A DNA stretch of 64,000 bases, from NCBI GenBank assembly GCA_020746995.1, contig JAGPXD010000002.1, forward strand, positions 6,510,001 through 6,574,000, given 5' to 3'. The notes beneath the pieces were generated by a model. It ran no database searches. It was not told the origin of the DNA and was given only the letters and a program-made list of their open reading frames with translations. A program made the translations under genes and the position numbers. Source of the stretch: Plectosphaerella cucumerina (Eukaryota; Ascomycota; Sordariomycetes; Glomerellales; Plectosphaerellaceae). Shown here in pieces: positions 45,231 to 55,479 of this stretch (the stretch's first letter is position 1; the number at the start of each line of letters is the position of its first letter).

Positions 45231-46669
45231 ATGCCGTACCAGTACCCCTTACCACCGCCGCCGCACACGGCAGGCAATGCGGCGGGCGCCGTGCCTCCTC
45301 ACGCATACTTGCCGGAGCCCAACAACCCTCCTCCCGGGCATGACCACGAGCAGCTCGCTAAGGACAACGCGTCGCCCAGACCTCTGCGTGATCGCAAAGA
45401 CGCAATCTCGCAAGGACAACAGAAGCTGAGGCGCTCCGTCTCGACAAACGATGCCTCAATGTCGCGACGGCCCGAATCCAGCCCCGCCCACGGCGCCATC
45501 TCCACCGACAAGAAGAGGAACAAGCTGGGATACCATCGGACTTCGGTGGCCTGTGGTGAGTGATCGTTCTGTGCCTTCTGCCGCAAGGCTTCGCTGACGA
45601 GCTCCGATGCGTTCAAGTACACTGCCGCCGGCGCAAGATCCGATGCATCGTCGAGACTTCGGACAAGGCGGGCTCCTGTATCAACTGCGTCCGCCTGAAA
45701 AGAGACTGCTCTTTCCTTTCCATGGACAACCCGCCAGTCCCCGACAACCGATCAAAGACATCTTCCAGGGCATCGACAAAGCCGCAGGTCGAGTCTGCAT
45801 CGTCCTCGCCAGCCCCGCCGTCTGCGATGACCTCGGCGATAGGGCCGCCGAATCCCTCGTTTCAGGGCCATGTCCTGGCTCCTTCTCACCAAGTGCCGCA
45901 GCTCTCCAGCGACAGCGAGATCGAGCCAGACATGTACGGCCAGAATACCAAGGGTAAGCTCGGCTTCCGGTGCGCAAGGTCAAGGATAGAACATGCTGAC
46001 GGAAGACTTCAAGATCTCCCAAACGCTGGGATGGCTTCCCGTCCTTTCGACTTTGGCCAGCAACCACTGGTAAACTGGGCGGCGGCAGACACCAGCCCTG
46101 CCTCGACCCCGAAATCTCTCGACCTCAACATGCCATGGAGGCCGTATCCGAGTCATGATTCTCCGATGACCCCGTCGTTCTCGCCGTACACTCCGAATGC
46201 CCCATTGCCTTCGGCATCATGGGGCGCGCCAGCTCAAGACGGGCCGCCGCGAGATGACATGGTCTGGGGACCCTATGCGCCTGCGCATCCGCGGTCTACT
46301 CCATTCGCTGGGGACGGTCGAAACTCGCCACACGCGTCCGCCATGCCCCGACAGCTCCGCCAAATCGAGAGGAGAACAGCCAACGCCCCTGGCGAGGGGT
46401 ATGCCTCACCACCGGGGGTTGTCATACCCGGGGACGTCGGGGTCGGACCAGGCATGAACCAGAACCTGCCACATGCGGCTGCCACCCTTCCGTCGAACGA
46501 CTTTGGGTCTTGGAACCCGCAGCATCAGTTCCAATACGCAAGACCCCAGCCCGGAGTGGCTGGATGGGGGTTCCCGACGAACCTGGGGATGCCGCCATCC
46601 AACCACATCCCGACCACCTCAGAGGAGGACCCCACGCATCAGATGGGCATGTACTATGCGGGGAGGTAG
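45231..46669 (+). CDS. Zn2Cys6 transcription factor with disordered C-terminus
   Basis: Three exons, 45231-45555, 45618-45953 and 46014-46669, give 438 residues. Introns are 45556-45617 (GTGAGT...TTCAAG) and 45954-46013 (GTAAGC...GCTGAC...TTCAAG). The second intron is 60 bases with no stop, so retention would leave the frame open and add 20 residues. The first splice builds the zinc cluster ACVHCRRRKIRC...SCINCVRLKRDC, with Cys108, 111, 118, 129, 132 and 139; the third-to-fourth spacing is long (10 residues). No fungal-specific regulatory domain follows. The rest is Pro/Ser/Asn-rich, ending EEDPTHQMGMYYAGR. Basic residues before the cluster (DKKRNKLGYHR) may aid nuclear import. It has an unusually long upstream region. 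Target genes unknown. Confidence 0.9.
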
Positions 46670-47757
46670 GCTGGGAACCGAAGCTGGTCGCGCATGTCGC
46701 AGGGTCCTGAATCAAAAACAGCATCGGGTCTGTGGATCGCGAGGCCGGGCCGTGGTCGCGATTCTTGGCGGCCAGGCACGACTGGCGGTACTGCTGGCGG
46801 GAAACCCGAGGATCAGATTCACAGGGTTGTCCTGCTCAGAGGTTGTTCCCCGTCCGAGTTTTAAGGGAAATTGGACAACGTTGACCGCGCTCGGCTCATG
46901 CGCGTGACCAACAACAGGCGCGAGATGATCTGGCCAGGGCCGGGAAGTCTGAGCGCATGCAAACCCGTCAGCGCAAGCGAGATATTTTTCTCGACTTGCC
47001 GGCTGAAAATAACAGCGTGGGAGGTGAGAGCGAAGGTATCGCTGTGAGCCCCAGGCGAGGCGAGGTGGGTCTTCAGATCCGTCTCATGTCGAACTGATCG
47101 ACGCATCCGACACTGCCGATCGAACAGCTCCGGGCGAGAGCCGAGGCACGTCCCGGCACGAGCACACGATGAATGGGCCGAGAAGAATAGGAGTGTTGAG
47201 AGTCGGGGGACAGAAGAGGTGGGATCGGAGTCGGGTGACGTTGGGTTTGACTTGGGCATGGGTCCCGGATTCGGTCAGAGCCCCGTTCTTGAGACGGAGG
47301 AGCATTTGCTGTGCTTTCCAGGGCACGACATGGAGGGGCGCTTCGCGACTGGTTCAATGAGAAAATGGGAATGGGAATGGGCGGTCAAAACACCCAAAGG
47401 GCTACTGGTCTGGGTGCATATAAACTTGTATTTTCCAAGATAGATCTTGCTTTGCATCAATGTTCCTTACTGTTGCTTTAGTTCTGCGAGTCTTCCGATG
47501 AGGAACGTCCGGTATGGATTGTTTGGCGGAGGATGAACATGTTTTCGGGTACAGGTGTTCAGTTCGACTTTTAGACCAGATAGACAAGCAACCATGTTTA
47601 GATGTACACAACACGAATGAAGCACCCAGCACAACTGTTAGACCATTCATCTGTTTGAACTTAGACAAATGAGATGGCTTGCCTAGCAGCTACCATGCTG
47701 TTCACCCTCAATATCAGGACGTCTCCATAACACCATGCACTTTATGAACCCGTCATC
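46670..47757. other. Convergent region between the Zn2Cys6 factor and the DUF202 gene
   Basis: About 1.1 kb between two stop codons. The right 350 bases are more AT-rich. No credible frame, repeat or RNA gene. Confidence 0.5.
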
Positions 47758-48374
47758 TCAGTTCACCAACCGCCAAGTCAGCACCAACAGAGTAATGTAG
47801 GCCGCCAGGCTCAGCGCCGCCAACAGGGCGACGCTGTTCCCCGACGTGCGGAACTTCTTGGTGGGGAGCGGCGTGTCGTAGCCCTCGCCCGGGCCATCGG
47901 GGACGTTCAGGTTCGGGTCTCTGGGCGCGCCGGAGCTGCTCGAGTCATCGGTGCGGTCGTCGCGGTCCGAGGGGCTCGAGGCGAAGAACTGGCGGTGGCC
48001 CTCGTAGCGGCGGTAGATGGCGACGAGCATGATGGCGGCGCCGTAGACGGCGAAGAGGGCGCCGATGGCGTAGAATTCCGAGGTGAAGATCTTGAGGATG
48101 ATGAGGGCGAAGGAGAACTGGCCGAGGGCGGTGCGCATGTAGGCGCCCTCGAAGGTGCGCTGGGCTGCGCGGATCTCGACGAGCCTGTAATAGGGATCAG
48201 GAGGTCGTGAGGGTGTAGGCTGCCGAATGGGAGAGACTTACTCATCGGAGGTGAGGACGACGGAGCGGGCTCTGTGGAGGCGGAGGTGGAGATGGTCTTC
48301 GGGATTGGGCTGGTGATTCGGGTTAGAAGGGGCTAAATATTGGGTTCAGATGTGTAGATACTCACTTGGAACAT
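47758..48374 (-). CDS. DUF202-family small membrane protein
   Basis: Three coding exons on the minus strand: 48374-48366 (nine bases, ATG TTC CAA), 48309-48242 and 48184-47758, giving 167 residues. Introns are 48365-48310 (GTGAGT...ACCAG) and 48241-48185 (GTAAGT...TTACAG). The core reads LTSDELVEIRAAQRTFEGAY, then MRTALGQFSFALIILKIFTS, a DUF202 pattern. Three membrane segments are predicted by eye: TALGQFSFALIILKIF, FYAIGALFAVYGAAIMLVAI and, near the end, VALLAALSLAAYITLLVLTW. A Ser/Asp-rich loop separates the second and third. Function unknown; family members sit in vacuolar or plasma membranes. The internal exons are firm, but the nine-base first coding exon is less certain because an upstream frame is open. 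Confidence 0.8.
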
Positions 48375-51300
48375 GTTTTCCTGGGCGATGCCCCGGGGAA
48401 AGGGGCCTTTACTGATGCAGGGGAAGTATAGGGTTAGGTGAAGGTGTCGCCGAGTTTCAGCAATCTTGCTGTTGACAGTGCGGATGCGACTATCCTGAGA
48501 GCGAGAACTATTTGAAGCAGCTGGCGGTTATCCTTGATACAGAAGAGGTACTAGGAGCTTCTCCAATGTCATAGGATAGATGGTCTCTCGAATATCTCTT
48601 CGATGTCGCTCTCATCACCGAGGTTGAAGTGAGGCACTGGGTTGAACAGCGCGGACCGGAACCCAAGGGTGCCCTGTGATTGGCTGGCTGCCATCACGAA
48701 AATCGACCAGCTGATCGCCTCAACGCGAAGGGCACGTGACCATGCCGTCTCCGACCAGTGCCCGAGAAGCTGTGTTTGAATGACGATTTTCGTCAAGCCA
48801 GTCCATAATCAAATCGACCCACGGCTTGTAGAAGAGCCGTACGATTGATTTGATGATGCGGTGCAACCCTCGCGTAGACCTAGCATCACGACCGCAGCAG
48901 AGGCGCTGTACTCTGGTCTGTCCATCTATCGTCGCATCAGTCAAATGCAAGGGTGACCCAGAACGAATCGATCTTCAAGCTCGCGAGTCACCTGCAGCAA
49001 ACATCTCCCCTCCCCTAGGGCTGAGCACGAAGCACAAGCGTGTCCTAGGATATTTGCGGAAGGCTGTGCAAGGAGATACCCTCCGAGCCGGCAGCAGTCA
49101 GCCTGAGGGTCAATTCTTGTCGGGTGGCTACAGCGCACGAGTTTGGGGGCCGCCCACTAGTGTTTTCTCCCCGTGCTGGAGTCGTTGCTGCGGACTGCGG
49201 CTGTGCACCCTGCTGCGGCTCCGACAAGAAACAACAGGCGGTCAGAACCCACTTGTGCGGAAAGCCAGGGATCGGTAAGGCAGGCGAAGATATGCGATGG
49301 AACCCTGGGATGTTACTCGTAAGACGGAGGAATTTGGCTTTCCCGTGACAGATCAACCCGATCGTGGTCCGCTCTGGGTAAATGGAGTAAACTGAAGGCA
49401 TAGCACACTGTCTGAGGAGATGCGCTGAGTTGCCGGACAGTCAAGCTACCTAGGCAGCGGGGGGCATGGCTCTCAGTCGACGAAACAAATGGGCCTGCGA
49501 TGATGTCGGCGGCCCAATATTTCGGAGCGCATTCCGATCTCCTAAGTTGTCTCCCGCTGCCCAAACGGTCCAGAAGACATCGCCGAGAGACACCAGAAAA
49601 AGCTCATGATCTTCTAGGCGCCTCAGTAGGCGAGACAGGCGCGCTAAAAAGCGGCCATGTGGGGGATCGGACGACTTGGGGAGAGCCCGTCAACAGAAGG
49701 CCCGTCAACAGAAGGCCCGTCAACAGAAGGCCCGTCAACAGAAGGGTGCCCCCTGGACGCCCTGGACCTGACAGGGGACCGAAGTTGAACCGCTGGCTGG
49801 CAGCCGCTCGCGCGCACATGTGCACTGCAAGCCACCGAGGTGGGCGCAGCAAACACAACTTGACGCCCCTGGCGCATTGCGGGACTCGGACGGCGTGCCG
49901 CGTGCCCAGGCTCGGCACGCCAATGGTGCCAGAGCTGTTGGCATCGTGCCGCTTGCCGGTTGATGACATCAAAGGCGGCCCGGCGAGAGCTGCTGCGCCT
50001 CGGCACTTGATATCGAGAAGTAGGCCGCAGGGGGGAAGTTTTGGGTGTTTTGTTTCGGTGTACGGATGGGATGCATGATGCGATTCTTGGGCCACCGCCA
50101 CATTGAGGCGTCTGCTAGCTCTGGCGAGGGGGATGTTTCGTTCTGGTCTCTCGAGGCCTAGAATGTTGGGCTGTCGGTGCTCTCCCGTGGTATGGGGAAA
50201 CATCTCGGTCTCGGGGTTTCGGTCGCTGTATCGTCTGGTGTTCGTGAAGCTGGCCAGAGCGATGTCGGTAGCTTCCATGCTTCCGGGTAGAGATAGACAG
50301 CTACGGTAAGATAGGTGGATGTCTGACGATCGTGGAGACTTCAACAGGGGTTGTGGCTGCTGAGGCTGAGACGAGTATGCCTAGCGTGCTCTCGGGACGA
50401 GGCCTGCGGAATTAAACCCATAGCGCGAGACGGACACTGCTTGGTGCCAACGGCCTCTCCCAAGATAGAGGGGTACTGTTTCGTGCCGTCCGGAGCCCAT
50501 GTAACCGCCAGTAGCCCTCCATCAAGTAGACTAGCCTCGTCGAGCTCGGTATCATCGTGTCCTCTGAGTTCGATTTCGCCCATGGTGGGGCTGAGGCTGA
50601 GTGGCTGGTTTCTGAACGACAGGACACCGAGAAGAACTTGGAGGGAAAGGAAGAAAAAGCGCGCGATGAACGTGGTGTTGTGGGACAGGTCGGAGTGTGT
50701 GACAGGGACAGCTTCGACCTCGGGAGGCCGCTGCCCGCGTTCGTAGCGTGGTGTCATCCTGGATAGCAGCATTGGCAGGGCAGGGAAGGAGCAAGGGGCG
50801 GGGATGGACCGCTGGGGGATCAACAAGCGACTCGGGAAGGAGGGAGGGGGGGGGGATGTTGCATGCAGGGCCACCAATCATATTGGCCACGCGGAGGGTC
50901 GTTCATCCACTTTGTCTGCGCCGGAGGCTCCCTCCCCACACTGAGGTGCAACGCGACCTGCCCTTTCACTGCCTGCCCACGCCCTGAAGCAAGGTCAAGC
51001 GCGGGCATATCCCAGAATACTTCAGGTGCCCTCCACTGGCCCAAGCTGCTGGACCCTGCTCTGGAGTGCTTGTCACGGCCGGGCGCGAAAGCGAACGCAC
51101 GCGCCCTATCGACAGCGGCATCATCCCGCACCTTATCACCCCTCACCAAACGCGATCGCTTTCTCCCGTCGCCGTCCTCTTCAACTCGCATCTGCTTACC
51201 GTCGTTACATACACTGCAGTCTTACTTTCCTTCGCTCACACCCCTCGAGCTTGAGCTCCACGTCGCGAGGTCCCTTTTCAAGCCACTGCCGGGGCCTGCC

Positions 51301-52012
51301 CTGCCCTGCCACGATCCCCTCGCAGGCTGCGGCCGTCTAGTCCTGGCCCGTTCCGACCTCGGTGCATGCGCTAAGCCGCCAACACAACCACTCCGTCAGG
51401 CAACACCACCCACCCCCCTCCGAGGTGCTCTTTCAGCCCCAGATCTTGATCCGCCTGTGGGCTTGCTCCTTAAACAACCTACTTCCCCTCCACCCGCCTG
51501 ACCTCCGGACGCCCCCCAATCCTTGTTCTGACAACTTCGAACGACACAGAATCGCCGCGACCATAGTTGCTCTGTTCATGCCCTCACCATACTCTGCTAC
51601 GAAACACACTGTTACCCTCCTCGTCGCGACTCAACTTTCGACTCTCGACTGCGTTCCCAGCCTTGTGACGCCCGCCGCCTTGCCCCGCTCTAACCACAGC
51701 ACCCTCTCTATTGTCGAAGCTCGCCTGATCGCGAGATACATTTGGACTCCAGCCGCTGAACCAGCAACCTCACTCGGGCCACAGCAAACCACTGCCGCTA
51801 CCCCAGCTACGGCGTGACCGAATTTCAGAGCTTCACCCCGCGCTGCCAGAGAATGACCACAATTGTTTGATCCCGGACTACCGAGGACCTCACAAGACCA
51901 GGCTCTGGTAGACCCTCCTCGGGGATCCAGTCTCTGAGCACCTCAAGCGGTCGCTCCTTCGCTCAGTGACATCGCACCCACCCGCCCCGAGGCATTGCCC
52001 TCGACGCACACA
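48375..52012. other. Long intergenic region upstream of the C2H2 factor
   Basis: About 3.6 kb between divergent starts. It contains a 15-bp tandem array at 49686-49745, an 11-12 base G run near 50846, and from about 50.9 kb a plus-strand pyrimidine-rich stretch that is probably the leader of the C2H2 factor. Long frames in it have no domains. No RNA gene seen. Confidence 0.5.
49686..49745. repeat. 15-bp tandem repeat, four perfect copies
   Basis: The unit CCCGTCAACAGAAGG occurs at 49686-49700, 49701-49715, 49716-49730 and 49731-49745 without a mismatch. The unit length is a multiple of three, which keeps frames open across it, but no gene is supported there. Perfect identity suggests recent expansion. 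Confidence 0.95.
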
Positions 52013-55000
52013 ATGTCTTCGTCGCTATACCATGACGGCGCATCCAGCAGCCCCTACGAGGATGCCCCTGCCACCGGCATGCCGCGTCGGCAATCTGGCG
52101 CGGCTCTCAATGCCAACAACTACCTCTCGCCCTTTTCGCCTCAGCAGCAAAGCAACTTGACTTCCCCTACTCTCAACAACACCGACACCCCTGCCGATTC
52201 CATCTCCAGCTTCAACACCCACTGCATCGCGAGCGACTACAGCGATCAGGAGGACTCCGATCCCTTCTTTGGAGTCGATTTCAGCAACGTCGAAGGCAGC
52301 ACTCCCGCCTTTCTGGAAGAGGGCCTTCAGCCCATCAGCCGAACATCCAGCTTCGGCGAACCGGCTCCCACTACGGCCATCGACTCTTGCAGCGATGTCA
52401 ACCGCTCATCTGCAGGGGACCACGCATATCCCCTGAGCCCCGTGAACACGGCCTCGATCCACACCCTGTCGCCTCCTAATGAACAACCAGCTTTTGCCCG
52501 GAACAGACACCAGAAGCTCCCAGATTCCATTTCCCCACAAGACCTTCAGAAGCCCTTCCAGCCGATCCACGCTTCGCTGCTGTCCGCCAACCCCGCCGTG
52601 CAGCTCACCCCAGATCCCAGCCGCAGTGGCCGTTCAAGCGAGGACGATCTTATCGGAGGACGCCCCATGATGCCCCCCAGTCCCCGCGTCACTGTCTCCG
52701 TATGGGGCCCTGGGGGTGGAGGTGCCGCGCAGGCAGTGGAGCGATCGTTCGAGCCTGATCATGGCAGCCCCAATATCGGGCTGGGCTGTGTCGGCATGGC
52801 AGGTGACTTGATCTTCTCACAACACCAGATCGCGTCTATGCCTCCGCCTCCCCCACCTCAAAGCGAAAATCCCATCCGTCGCACCGCCTCAGTCGGCCGA
52901 CGGGGAGTTGATCCGAGAAGGAGGACCAATGCCGAGGTCGACACCGTCAACGAGATGGTCAGGGGTCATGAGATCAGGGAGAGAAACCAGGCGGTGGACC
53001 TCTGGTTCAACAACCTGGACCAGACGCCGCCCGAGGAGACTTCGCGGAACGAGGTAGATCACCTTGAAAACCCGGGTGTCTTTGGGCCGGTCGTCGACGA
53101 CGGCATCGATGTCGGAGGCAACACGGAGAACAAGCTGGTGCCCGATCAGATCTACGTCAACGAGCGCGGCGGCGAGCTGACACCGGCCGACCTCGACCTC
53201 CTCCGAGACGATGTGTTTGGGAACCGCCCCAGGACTCATTCCATCACCCGGCCCGATGCCCCAGGTTTGCTTCCTCGAACGAAGCGATTGCCGATTACCA
53301 TCGACGCCTCTTCGACAACGAGTCAATTGTCTCAAAGGCGGCCACATGGGGAACTCGCCGTAGGAGCTTGAGTGCCCTCGATGAGGACGACATTAACAAG
53401 TTCATGGCTGGCAACCTCTTCAAGAAGCTATCCATTAGCCGCACAGACAAGCGCCGCCGGCCAAGTTTGCTTGGGGGGCTGCGCGATGATTTGCGCGACC
53501 TTGTTCGAAGACCCAGTCTCAACAACATTCTCAAGAAGCGCGGACGCAGTCACCACGAGGACGAGGATCAGGATCAGGATGCCGAGCTTTCCAGCCCGGA
53601 GAGACAGGAGAGCTTCCCAACCCTGATGCCGCCCTCGCGGACGCCGAGCTGGGGTACCAAGAAGGCACCGGTTCCGAGCATCAACACAGCTCTCGTGTCG
53701 ATGGGCAGCGGCGTGGCAGCCATTGGGTCAACTCACACTCGGAACGGCTCGGTCAGCGCGACGCCTCGCTCACCGAGAAGCCCCTTCGCTGGCCTTCAAG
53801 TCAAAAATACCTTGCAGCGGCGGCCGAGGAGCAAATCGGATCTGCCCAAGGGCTCGCTGGACTCGAACCCATCCAACATTGTCAGCCTACTGCGTCAGAA
53901 CGGTGGTATCCCCATTTCGACACTTGGCACGACCGCCAACTGGGATGCCGATGACGACGACGAAGATGACGAGGAAGAAGGTGGAGTCGCAGAGTCCGAG
54001 GCGAGCAGGCTCATTGAAGGTGTGCAACCGAACTTTGCGGGTTTCCAACAGCACATCCTCTCTCTGAATCCCACCCTCAAGACGGACAACAAGTGGCTTG
54101 TCGATCGTATCGCGCAGCAGCAGGTCGTTCGCTACAAGACCCTCCTGGGCCACAGGGTCAAACACCTCAAGACCGGCCGAGGATGTGCGTGCGGATCGCT
54201 CTGCGTTGCCATGGGTGGCAGCGCAAAGCTGCTTGAGCCAAAGGGAGGAGTCGATCCCATCACCATCAACCTCGACCCCGAGGACGGCGACGTTACCCCC
54301 ATCGAGGGTGTGGTGACCCAGGAAAGTTTCCCCTCGGATATTCCGATGCCACCGACGCAAAGTCTTCCTGCAGAGTTCGAGTGTCAGCTCTGCTTCCAGG
54401 CAAAGAAGTTCAACAAGCCATCCGACTGGACGAAGCACGTCCACGAAGATGTCCAACCCTTCACTTGTACCTGGGAGAAGTGCAAGGAGCCGAAGATCTT
54501 CAAGCGCAAGGCTGATTGGGTTCGCCACGAGAACGAGGGTCACCGTCACCTGGAGTGGTGGACGTGTGATGTCGAAGACTGCCGGCATACCTGCTACAGG
54601 CGAGACAACTTCCTGCAGCACCTCGTCCGAGAACACAAGTTTGCCGAACCTGCGCTCAAGACAAAGGCGGCCTTGAAGAAGGCAGGCAGTGGGGACCCAA
54701 CCTGGCAGAGGGTTGAGAGGTGCCACACGGAAACAGGGAACAGGCCCCAGCAGGAGCCGTGCCGCTTCTGTGGACGGACATTCCCGTCGTGGAAAAAGCT
54801 TACCGTCCATCTTGCCAAGCACATGGAACAGCTCAGTCTTCCGGTCTTGCGCCTGGTAGCGAAGAAGGACCTGGACCCAGATACCATCATCAGCCCCATC
54901 TCGGAACCCCCTTCGCAACTGCTGTTCAACACGCCTAGCCCATATACCCCGCAGCAGCCCGATGGCTTCCGGCCGGGCCCAGCTGGCTTCTTCCAAACCC

Positions 55001-55479
55001 CTGAGATGCCGCGCGGCGGGATCACGAACCATGGTTCGACGGGAACTCCTTACCTGGGCATCAATGAAGCCATCCATTACTCCCCCGTCGGCAACCAGAC
55101 GCAAGGACAGGCCTTTGTGCCACACCTGAACATCAGCACGGCACTTGGCACCGGGACTTCTCTTAACCATGCCCACCAGATGATGACTCCGCAGGGCCAC
55201 ATGCGGGCCTACTCTGTCCCGGGCGTCTACCACGGGCACCCGCAGCAGTACGTGTCTGCGCCTCAGGAATCGACGCTGTACATGGACATGGGCCAGAATG
55301 CCCTGGGTCTCCAGCCTCCTGCGATGGGCCCATATGGCGGGGGCAATCATGCCGCCTATGACTTGCTCATGGCGCAAGACAGCCCCGACGAGCTTCCATA
55401 CGCAGGCCAAGGGCCTTCGCCCACCTTCATGCAGCAACAACCTCGCGACGGCGCCAACTTTTACGGACCGGGGCCTTGA
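52013..55479 (+). CDS. Large C2H2 zinc-finger transcription factor (frame change near 53.2 kb)
   Basis: The N-terminal frame runs from the ATG at 52013 to about 53.2 kb, and a second frame continues to the TGA at 55479. A 50-base intron, 53215-53264 (GTTTGG...CCCCAG), joins them and gives 1138 residues with DDVFASSNEAIADYHRRLFD at the joint. The second frame continues SIVSKAATWGTRRRSLSALD, family-like sequence that starts before the first frame's stop. The donor is weak, so a one-base indel is possible instead. C-terminal features: acidic tract, then zinc fingers at about 772-920 (ECQLC...H, CTWEKCKEPKIFKRKADWVRH, CDVEDCRHTC...H, CRFCGRTFPSWKKLTVHLAKH). The N-terminal half and the tail are disordered, Ser/Pro/Gln-rich. 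Fungal regulators of this type have few known targets. Confidence 0.83.

Noticed and set aside
53887..55440. 517-codon open frame on the minus strand
   Set aside because: Antisense to the zinc-finger half of the C2H2 regulator; no recognisable product.
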